This document shows positions 1 through 12,000 of a stretch of DNA of 64,000 nucleotides, in pieces. The stretch lies in the NCBI GenBank assembly GCA_914767715.1, contig OU612066.1, positions 2,545,001-2,609,000 of the forward strand, in the 5' to 3' direction. The notes under the pieces were generated by a model. That model worked only from the letters and a program-made list of their open reading frames with translations, did no database searches and had not been told where the DNA came from. The position numbers were made by a program, and so were the translations under genes. How positions within the stretch are numbered: the first letter of the stretch is position 1; every line of letters starts with the position of its first letter. Source of the stretch: Membranipora membranacea (lineage: Eukaryota; Bryozoa; Gymnolaemata; Cheilostomatida; Membraniporidae).

Positions 1-3000
1 GAACTAACCATCATCCTGCTCTCCTGTCTGTCGCAGTATATTCTCTTTAATATCAGCATAGCCTAGGATCACATGTGTGCACAGAGAAGCATCGATCAGT
101 TTGGGGCTGAACCAGGCCACCCCTGATCGATCAGCAGCTACATTAGTCACATAGCAAACTCTCTTCCATGGCTCTATAATACAATGAAGAAGTTGTCATT
201 CCTCGTATGATGAGAAAAACCAGATTCTAGCGTTGCTCTCACAGCACTAGTGAATACACCACATACAGAACATATAACATTTGATATCAACAAGTCAAAT
301 TGAAACAAATAATGGCACACTATGAGACAATACAGAGGTTGTCTCAGATCACCCAAAAGCATCGTGGCATTTTTTATCTTTTCTAAAATAAACTAGTTTT
401 ATTTTCTATCCAGTGTGATTATATTTAAAAATTGTGGCATATTTGGTATTTTGTTGTATTTTGGTATAATATTCTTATTGAAAGCAAATGAAAAGCGTCC
501 AGCAATAGGGATATTGAGAATCTCCATCCAGCCTTGATATTTATGCAATTGTGATGTTATTCAGGGCTAGATATAGCTGAATATACTCCATCAAAGTGAA
601 TCTATAGTGGTATGCGACATGGAGAAACTGAAATGTCCAATATTGTCAGAGCCACTTATGTCAAATACAAAAATACTGACCATTCACTTCATCAGGCAGT
701 ACTGTAGGTGTAGTTGGGGCTTGTGTTGTTGTAGTCTGAATCTCTGGTTCTACATAGATTACAGTCTGCGGCTGGCCGGGCTCTGCAGTCGTAACTCCTG
801 CCTGAGTTGTTCCGCCGTCAGGCTACATGTATAAATAGAAAAGATAGCAAAATATGAAAGAGGGCTTATCTGATATAAAAAATTGTTTTCCTTATTGACA
901 CTAGAAAAATAAATATATAAAATCTGTTTTGGAGAGAGAAGAGACAGAGAACAGCACTTACCGTGGCACAGACAACGTTAATATCTTCCGCCCAGTCCCA
1001 GTTACATACACCTTGAGCATTATAAACAGTACCTGCTGCACATGGCACCGCCACAGGGTTAGCTCCCTGATTATTACATTGAAAAAACCTTCTACAGTCA
1101 CAAACATCCTCAAAATTACCAGCGTCAGGACACTCAAACACATACGCTACAAACATAGATAGATAAACGTTCATCAGTTGAGCAGGTATTAGTAATCTTA
1201 GAATGTTTGACAGTTCTGAATAATTCAGCTAGGTGATAACTTAGTACAGTAGTGGGAGGTAGCTCAGTTGGTAGTAACACCTGCCCATCCAGTAATCTGC
1301 TGACTACTTGGTTTCGTTGAAGGCCCAGGTGTGCTCTGATCTCCTGCAAACTGCGGGAAAATGACAGCTGTGCCATGATACACAGAGCATACGATTTTAA
1401 CCAACATAAGTTTGAGCTTTTCAATAATATTGCAAAAACACATTGATACTTTAGTGAACTTACTATTACAGTTGATGCTATCAGTGGGCGGCTGAGTGAT
1501 GCCCTGTATACCACAAGGAGGAGGAACATTATACAGCCAGTTACACGAGGTGATAGTCGGGTCCCATACTGTGCCAGCAGCGCACTGTCCGAGTAAAGCT
1601 CGGCCGTATGAGCACTGATAAAACTTAGTGCAGTCACACGGGTCAGGCTGGAACGCAAAGGACCCTGCAGTGCACACCACCGCGTCCCCACAGTTCCCCA
1701 CGGCGGGTGTGATCGGTGCTTCAGTAGTGGCGGTGGTTATACTCGGGTCTGGAGTTGTAGTAGCAGGTGGTTCTGATGCTGTTATAGGAGCTCGAGTCTC
1801 CCCGTCTAAAATGTAAACATAAAACATATGTGTGCTTATAACTATATTCATACATATACATACATATAATCAAATGTGAGCTGAGAATATAGTAACATCC
1901 AAGTAATCAAGGGAATTACCGAGGGATAGAGTCATAGCACAAGTCAGCAAGTCATAAGTGGTGAGAAAACACTTAAGGTTGGACATACAAACGGACAGAT
2001 AGACAAGGATTGTAGGTGAAAATAAGAGTGACTAAATACAACAGGTGCCATTAAGCTTGACATATAGTAGACTCACTGAGTAGACAATCCTTGAGAGTGT
2101 TGATAAGGGGATAAGTGCCATCGTCACACACTGTGCCCAGATAATCATCTAGTGTCAGCTCCCAGAACATACCTCCAGCTAAGTTATTATCTCGTATGTA
2201 CTCACACTGTGTAGATAAGAAAAGCTTAAAATTCTGTACTTTTTGTGTTAACAGGGTATAAACAGTTGAATTAAGCAGGATATACACAGTTGAATTAAAC
2301 AGGGTATACACAGTCAAATTAAGCAGAGTGTACACAGTCAATCGGCAATGTTTTTTTTCTCAGAGATTGGGAAGGTTTTTATTCTTAGATATTGGGAAGG
2401 CTTTTATTCATACACAGTGGTAGCTTAGTCCAAGGTTTGTCATATCTGTATCAACATACCTTGATTAGTACACTTTGCTTGTTGTCATACCCGACCCAAA
2501 CATCATCGCTCCACGAATAAGAGGCCCACTGCTCAGTGTCCCAAACTTCATTAGTGAAGAAGTTAGGATCCTCACATAACTGGAATAAAACAAACCACAC
2601 ATTGTGTATACAAGTCAGAGTAGCACCTTTGCTTGCTGTACATGAAAGTGCTAACTGAATTCCTAACAGTTTCATGCATAGCTCTATTTTTTAAAGTGCA
2701 ATTGTTACTGAGTAGGGATAAAAATGGAAATAACTGGAAACTGAACCAAAGCCATCATACACATGAATTACGATAATATATTAATTAGACTTTGGATAAG
2801 AAATGAACACAAGAATCTACAAACCTCTATATAGCCCATAGTCCCAGCTTGATCTACAATAGGTCCTGCGGGGGCAGCGCCTGTGGCCGGCGATCTCACA
2901 TCCTTACTTCCTGAGAACGACCAGGCTTTACCATACAGAGGGATTCCCAGGTTGATCTTAGTAGATGGGAATCCCCCACTGATCCAGTACTGTACTGAAT

Positions 3001-6000
3001 AATCCTGTCAATTATGAAGTACTTACCACTTACTGAGAGGTAGATTAAGGCACACAGAATATATAATACAACATATAATAAATTAGAAATTCAGTGGCAA
3101 TAAGTAAGCCGTTATCATATATTTATAATGTTATAACATTATAAATGGTAACATGTAGAATCTGTTCATGGTATACTAATGAGTAGATATTGGAATAGCT
3201 GTAATACAAGAGACATATGTTTAAATTTGTTAAGCTTATATAAAATATAATATAAAAATAGGACACTACTATCTATGTGAGTACCTATATACTGACCACA
3301 TTGAGAGTTCTCTGAGATACTGGTTCACTTTGTGATGAGTACATCGCAGCCTGGTGTCCAAGCTCAGATTCCCACGTACCATGGAAATCGTATGTCATCA
3401 AGTTCAACAGGTCTAAATGACTATAAAATGCAAACCATATCAAAATCCTATCACCGCCGGTTGGGAATAAAATATGTCTCATAGTTCAGAGACAGCTGAC
3501 AAATGGTATGAAGATGTAATATGCTGCGAATTTTAAGATATTTTGAGCCGTGTCTCTAGCTAGCGCGCAAATATCTACATAATCTGTTTTTACATTTCTT
3601 TTATTAAACCAAACTCATCTGGGACCCAGGCTAACCTGACTGACCTTCAGAGGCTTTCAGCCAATCAGATTACAGATTAGAGTGCAACTAGACAAGTGGC
3701 CATTGATTGACAGAGGTGCATGGTGAACAAAATCCAATCTAAATCATACAAGTATTCAGTGAGATGTTTTAGAATTCATTCCATCGATCGGACTGTGCGC
3801 AAACTCAGCTAAAATGGAATTACATAGAAAAGTGCCGGTGTTCTTTTATCTCACTAAATAATAATTTAATTTAGATACAATATACACTCTGCTTATTGGT
3901 CAGCATTGCAAAACAAACAGGTGAAAGAGAGAGAAGTCTTCTCTCTATTATAGTCCAACATGACAGGACTTACTCTCCCAGCTTGTCTCTCTCATAGCTC
4001 GTATCTATAGATGATTTCCCAGCAGCGACAGCAGCAGTCAGAAGAAGTCTGTCATTTCCTGTATCAGCTGCCTCCTGATCAAACGCAGCCCTCAACTCCT
4101 GACAAAATAGAGTGAATCTCTCCTTATCTGCAGGCACCCCGCCCCGCTGTGCTGGGTACTCCCAGTCTAAATCTAATCCATCCACACCCAGATCTCTGCA
4201 ATAAGGTTAAACAAAGTATAATGTATGACGAGTGACAGTGTAGGCACTCAAAACTGAATTCAATCTCCAGACAAGTAATAACCTAAAATAACTCCATACT
4301 AAGTTTTGTGAACGCAAAAGATGTTCAGATAATTATATTGAAATAAAAATACAGATGCTGTCCCACTGCCCCAAATGTGAGTCACCTACCAAACGTATTC
4401 AAGATAATTTTAGAAAGACTGGACTATGTTGACATAAAACTTTGTGTCAAGTTCAAGGTAGACTAATGTGAGTCTCCCTGATAGATTCTAAACTTCATAT
4501 ACAGCCGGTGTTCTGGCTGCCAGTGTTGCCACACGAGATACTCTAGCACCTCAGAAATGTGACAGGATAGTACACTCACCTCAGGAGTGTGACTGAATAG
4601 TGCACTCACCTCAGCAATGTGACAGCGTGAGTGATAAATGTAGCTCTAGAGGAGGCAGAGGAGACAACTTGTGTGAACTCATCACTCGCCTGATTCCAGC
4701 CTCCCACAGCCACCAGCACCTTCAGATCAGAGTTTGCCTGCTTTAGAGCCACAAGTTCTTCTATCAGTGCTGAAATCATTTATTACCATAAGTTTGTGTA
4801 TCATAGCAAAACATAGGCTAACAAAGATGAGTGGCTAAAATGGCAAAATTTTGCAATGCGGAGATTTGCTGCTTGAAATTATTACGAATACCTGCGTCGG
4901 ATTGGCATGATGCCTTACTATAGCTATAGGGATAGAGCTGACCATATGGAGAGCAGTCTACTTACTGTCATCATTACTCTCATAAAACGCCAGTACTCCG
5001 TTAGTTATCTGTATGAAAGAGTGTATCACATGGGTACACAGGCTAGCATCTATATGAGCTGTAGTGAAGGTGTAAGGGGCGCTCCGATACTGTCCCCAGT
5101 TTGTTGTGTAACATACAACTGTATAACCTAAAATAATGTATGACATGCAGGCTAAACACAGTGCTTTCCAATAAACATATTACTTATAATCAAAAATGAT
5201 AAAGACTATAATGGTAGGAGGACACCTATGCTCACAGAGGACTTAACACAGGTAAGGGTGCAGGTCTATCACAATGAAGCTTAATCTATATACTCTCATA
5301 ATTCTGGCAGGTATGTAACTAAACACTAACATTTCGAAAATACATGATATTTGTTTAAGATTAAATTTATAAACCCATCTTTTTGGTGTATGGTCACACA
5401 GATAGACTGCAGTATAATTTGATGGGTTATTATGTGCTGATGATATTTCAGGTGTGACAGCCTGCCTGTGCTGTGACAGCGGTTGGGTCGAAGGTCCTTC
5501 TAATACCTGCTATAAGTTTGTCACCAATCAGAAGGTGACATGGTTTCAGGCTATAGGTTTTTGTCTGGATATGAGGGGTCATCTTGCCACCCTGGACTCT
5601 GAGATGGAGATAGTATGGATGAAAGGCTACCGAAGTCATCACCCGGCACTGAGACATGAAGAGATGTGGTTGGGTGGGTACCTCCAGCATGGGAACTGGA
5701 TGTGGAAAGGGGGCGTGGCAGACTCCCCGATGCTTGTACGTGATTGGGCACAGAACGAGCCTAACAACTATAACAACGAACAGGGATGCCTACAGCTCTA
5801 TGCTGATCACGACCTTCTGAACCCATCGACTCAGTGGTTCTGATTTGATGATGTCTCCTGCGCTGATATACAAGGTTATATCTGTGAATCTAGCGTGTGA
5901 ATATTTTGTTGTTTGTAGTATGTCACAACTATACAAATACAAAATCACAAAAATGAAGAGAATTTTGCTCTCAATTTCTCCTTATCTAATTTGATATATA

Positions 6001-9000
6001 GGTGGGGACTTGAAGAGGGGGGGGGGGGGAGATAACATCACAAGGAGAAACCATGAGTGGAAGTCAGCAAGGAGAACTGAGGTACTGAACCTTGTCATCA
6101 ATTTGCAATAAAATCTGCAGCGATCTTTTCCAATCATCAGACGGAAAGTGAACACTCCTTGGTTCATTCTTTACAACATTTTCTTGCAATTCCTGAAACC
6201 TTTTGTTCCGCAATAATATAAATATAAAGTAGCAACATGTCCTCCTTCTGAAATATGACCAAGGGAATAGTACTCTGAGATATACAATATCTGAGATATG
6301 ACCAAGGGAATAGTACTCTGAGATATACAATATCTGAGATATGACCAAGGGAATAGTACTCTGAGATATACAATATCTGAGATATGACCAAGGGAATAGT
6401 ACTCTGAGATATACAATATCTGAGATATGACCAAGGGAATAGTACTCTGAGATATACAATATCTGAGATATGACCAAGGGAATAGTACTCTGAGATATAC
6501 AATATCTGAGATATGACCAAGGGAATAGTACTCTGAGATATACAATATCTGAGATATGACCAAGGGAATAGTCCTCTGAGATATACAATATCTGAGATAT
6601 GACCAAGGGAATAGTACTCTGAGATATACAATATCTGAGATATGACCAAGGGAATAGTACTCTGAGATATACAATATCTGAGATATGACCAAGGGAATAG
6701 TACTCTGAGATATACAATATCTGAGATATGACCAAGGGAATAGTACTCTGAGATATACAATATCTGAGATATGACCAAGGGAATAGTACTCTGAGATATA
6801 CAATATCTGAGATATGACCAAGGGAATAGTACTCTGAGATATACAATATCTGAGATATGACCAAGGGAATAGTACTCTGAGATATACAATATCTGAGATA
6901 TGACCAAGGGAATAGTCCTCTGAGATATACAATATCTGAGATATGACAAAGGGAATAGTACTCTGAGATATACAATATCTGAGATATGACCAAGGGAATA
7001 GTACTCTGAGATATACAATATCTGAGATATGACCAAGGGAATAGTCCTCTGAGATATACAATATCTGAGATATGACCAAGGGAATAGTACTCTGAGATAT
7101 ACAATATCTGAGATATGACCAAGGGAATAGTACTCTGAGATATACAATATCTGAGATATGACCAAGGGAATAGTACTCTGAGATATACAATATCTGAGAT
7201 ATGACCAAGGGAATAGTACTCTGAGATATACAATATCTGAGATATGACCAAGGGAATAGTACTCTGAGATATACAATATCTGAGATATGACCAAGGGAAT
7301 AGTACTCTGAGATATACAATATCTGAGATATGACCAAGGGAATAGTACTCTGAGATATACAATATCTGAGATATGACCAAGGGAATAGTCCTCTGAGATA
7401 TACAATATCTGAGATATGACAAAGGGAATAGTACTCTGAGATATACAATATCTGAGATATGACCAAGGGAATAGTACTCTGAGATATACAATATCTGAGA
7501 TATGACAAAGGGAATAGTACTCTGAGATATACAATATCTGAGATATGACCAAGGGAATAGTACTCTGAGATATACAATATCTGAGATATGACCAAGGGAA
7601 TAGTACTCTGAGATATACAATATCTGAGATATGACCAAGGGAATAGTACTCTGAGATATACAATATCTGAGATATGACCAAGGGAATAGTACTCTGAGAT
7701 ATACAATATCCAAAAACTTGAATGCTGTAAGTCTCACCTAATAATTTACCGAATATTAACCGAAAAGCCAAATTGAATTGCTCATTTAATTTTTTTCTCT
7801 ACTTACAAAGCAGATACCAAAGTCAGATTATTCTAAAACTGTAGCGTAGAGGGTTGAATGGTTTAACAAGTTACATACTGGTTACAATCTTGAACAGGTC
7901 AATAAAACAGGGTGTGCTGTGCAGCATTACGTTACACTACATGGTACCAGTCATGGGAACTGACAGATTGTCTGCTTGGTGTGTTTCACCTACTGCAACG
8001 CAAAACATAGTCAGAAGAAGTGACACGATGCATGTACTACTTTTTTCAGCAGTGATCCTCTTTGCAGGTAAATACGCTGCTGTATCTATAATAATTTGGT
8101 CTGTGTTTGTGTTGCGCGGTGCCATTGAAAGAAAAAAAAGGTGATTAAGGTCATAACATAACAGCATGTGTTATAAAGCATAGTTAAGTAGGGTATTATA
8201 GTACCATCTATGGAATCAAATTCAATGCCAATTAGTTTTACATAATTATCGAAATGTCGATTTCTGAAACAACTTTATAGGAAGGTCCATGTCAACTTTT
8301 TTTCATTTCAAATGCTGCCCTAGAAATTAACTATGTTTATTTATGCTATAAATAATGATACTCAATCATTAATAACCGTTATTGGAACAGTTTGTAACCT
8401 GGTGTAGTTTATTTAATGGTATGAGATATTTTCTCTTAATTCTACCTACCACTACAGGGATAGCTGACTAGTCTTCTACCTGACATGACGATGCTGCTAT
8501 ACAGAGTAGTGATATGTCTGATAATGACAGTTGGGAATCTTTTAGGTTATATTTTTAATTTAACCTTTGTGTATAGATAGAGCCCATCATAAGTACATAG
8601 TAAGCTGAGCGTTGATTTCCTTCACAGGATCAGATGCTGCGGAGAGTTGTACGAGCACAGGATGGATAATGGGACCGTTTGAAAGTTGTTACAAATTTGT
8701 AACCAGCACTAAAGCTACATGGAAACAGGCCAATGCCTTCTGTATGGATATGGATAGCACACTAGCCACCCTTGGATCTTATGATGAGATTTTCTGGATG
8801 AAGGGGTACCGCAGTCACCACCCACAGCTAAGACAAAGTGATATGTGGATTGGAGGCTACAAGAAAGCAGGTGTATGGGTATGGAAGGGGGAGGTGGTTG
8901 ACGCCCCGATACTCATTGCAGACTGGGCATCAGGACAACCAGATAACCACGGAGGTAGTCAGGGCTGCGTAAGACTGGTGGGAGATTACTCAGGGTACCC

Positions 9001-12000
9001 ATCAGCTACCTGGTGGTTCAGGTTCGATGACAGCTCCTGCGCTATTACACGAGGATTTATCTGTGAAAGAATGCTACATAAAACATAACATTAATAAATG
9101 TATAGGATTTATCTCGATTGATTTCTGTCGACAGTTTATCTGGGTTCTAGTCAATCATATGTTTACGGCATGTCTGGACTGTAAATGATAATTCAGTCAC
9201 ACACTTAATATTTGTTTGGAGTTTAGACAATAAAATTTAAATGCAGCAAACTGGCCTTTAATCCCTAGATCAACAGTTGGCATGTTTCTCACAATGATTA
9301 AAATCCGAGATAGATCATAAGAGTGCTCATTAAACTCATACAGTTAGAATATCACCATGTATCATTCACGCTTCTTCAAGCTCCTGCTTCTACTCTGTGT
9401 ATATCAGAATAAAGGTTTGTACATATTCACATACCTCACAGTTTTGTCAATTCAACTTGTCGTCTACGCCATATATATTTATGACCTAGTGAAACCAAGC
9501 ATTTCTTGATCTAATATCTCAGCGAACCCTTTGGCTTTGTTTGACAGGAAACACCCAACCATCCTAACTTAAAATATTAATCTGGCTCACACCAGTTATG
9601 ATTCTGACATGGTGTTGAGATTAGCGTAGAATGACAGATAATTTACTGATATTACAGGGCTGGTAGAGTCAATAGGATGTCCGAGTGGTTGGATAGAGAG
9701 ACCCGAATCAGGATCTTGTTATCACTTTGTTAACACACAGAAGAAAACCTGGTCACAAGCAGAGGGACTCTGTAGAGATATGAATGGTCACCTGGCAATA
9801 CTGGAATCTGAGGATGAGATTGTGTGGATGAAGGGGTATCGCATACACCGCCCTACACTCAGAACAGAGAGCTACTGGATTGGAGGCTATCAGAAGGATG
9901 GAAAGTGGTTATGGGTAGGGAAGATAGTAGATTACCCGATGCTGGTATTTGACTGGTCAGATAGGAACCCAGACAATGCCGGAAATCCTGAAGGATCTCC
10001 TGGATCACAGGATTGTGTCTCACAATACGCAGCACATGTTCACTTCGCATGGGATGATAACTCCTGCGACACCATACTGCCATTTATTTGTGAGAGAGAT
10101 ATGCAATAAACCTGTTGATGATAAAGTCTACCAACCACTAACAAATTATCTCATGTTGAATCTGCTAATTTCGTTTTCATTGGTGAGCTTATTCCTAAGA
10201 GCTTATTCCTCATACTGTTGTCAGTGAAAACTGACCAGAGGTTAATTTGCTGTGGAAAGTATTGTCCTGCTCAGAATCTAATCGAAGTTTTAACACGCAG
10301 ACCATAAGTAGAATAGCGCGCCTGTTATTCATAACATTAAAACACACATTTACCTGAGAAAGCATTAGAGGGTCGGGTGACTGGAGAGGGAGTGGATACA
10401 GCAGGGGATTCTGATGTAGTCACAGGCTCAGGGGGTGTAGTTGTTGAGGGAACTGGTAATGGTATGCCGCCTACAAGAATAAAGAGAGTAATTGAATAAA
10501 AGCTGTAAAAATTGTCAAAAACCAGAAAGCTGGCACAATGCAGGAGTTTTTTTATATAGTACATGAGTGATTGTGTACGTGTAGAAGTTGTCTAGACACA
10601 AAACGTCTGCACACAATTATATGAATCTCAAACATATGACCAATACGAGCTATGGGCAATACTAAGACTAGGGACTGGAAGAGGGATTGAAACGGATCGG
10701 GATTTGTTCATGAATACAGTTGAAGGTCAATTTATTGGTATTGCCGCATTGCACTCTTCAGTTGAAATAGCCTTGCATGTCAAGCGTTGGCTATCACATG
10801 GTGACTGAACAGGTGTTGAAACAAAATTTGAATCATTAACAGCCTAAAATAGGTGACATCAGGTTTCCTGCTTACCTGTGTAAGTACCAAGGCAATCCTT
10901 GAGCTGATTCATGAGGGGATAAGCACCCTGCCCGCAGAATGTCCCTCTAAAGTCATCAAGATCTAAGGCCCAGAACATACCTCCCATCAGTCCATGGTCT
11001 TTGATGTAATGACACTGGAAGTTTAACAAAATGAGGACGATGAGGATGTGAAGATCAAGTCAATAAACATGAAGTCAACAAACATGAGAGCTAAAGCGAG
11101 CTCACACCATCACAACGTAATGTCAATGATCTGAGGCATAGCCTGAGAGGCTGCCAATGTGTGACAAGATGACAGTAGACTAAGTACCTTAAGAATAATC
11201 GACTCAGAGTCATCGTATCCCACCCACTGATCGCCCCGGTATGTGTAGGGAGCCTGGTGGTCTGCGTTCCACTGCCTGTTACTCATGTAGTTACTGTTTG
11301 AACATATCTCATAATATGCCAAAAAACCTGAGACAAACAATAACAAGTTATAAAGATACTGATTATTACCATATTGTCCTCGCTTTGATTAAATATCTGA
11401 CTAGAGGTTGTCTTATATTGCAAGGCATTACTTACAGGATCATAGCACGGAGACTGTCCGCTTTTTACACAGTGAACTTCAACATGTGGTTTTCTCTTTA
11501 TAAAAAGACATGACGAAAAAAACTAAATATTTCGCCGTCTGATTATACGGCAAACGTACAGACAGCTACATAGCAATGTAGTATAATCTAGTTATTCCGC
11601 TTAGTAAGTTTGTACCTGCGGCAGCTGTGTATGGACCTTGCTGTCCTGCTCCCCTAGAAGAATCCCCAAGATCGTTATCTGATTGGCTACTGAGAGCAAA
11701 ACCTCTACCATAAGTGGGAATTCCCATCACAATCTTCTCACGGGGAAAACCCCCAGCGATCCAGTAATTGATTGAGTAGTCCTGGTTAAAAAAGGCAAAT
11801 TGTTAGCAAATTGCATCGCACTAAGGATTATCAACTTTTGCCTGTCATTCACATACAGTGACTGTGAATTAAGCTGGCTCATGACCGCCGTTGATGTTGC
11901 ATATCTGGTTTGTTTGTTGTGGAAATTTGCAAGAAAGTACAGATGTAAAAAGCTATGCAATACGCAAGAGTTGTCATAACATGATCAAAGAGGAGAAAAC

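Noticed and set aside
5454-5751. Minus-strand open frames over lectin 1
   Set aside because: Shadows of the CTLD exon; no splice connection to the chitinase exons.
6064-7771. Three overlapping minus-strand open frames of 511-557 codons
   Set aside because: Pure 43-bp satellite read in three frames; same cyclic peptide, no start context or homology.
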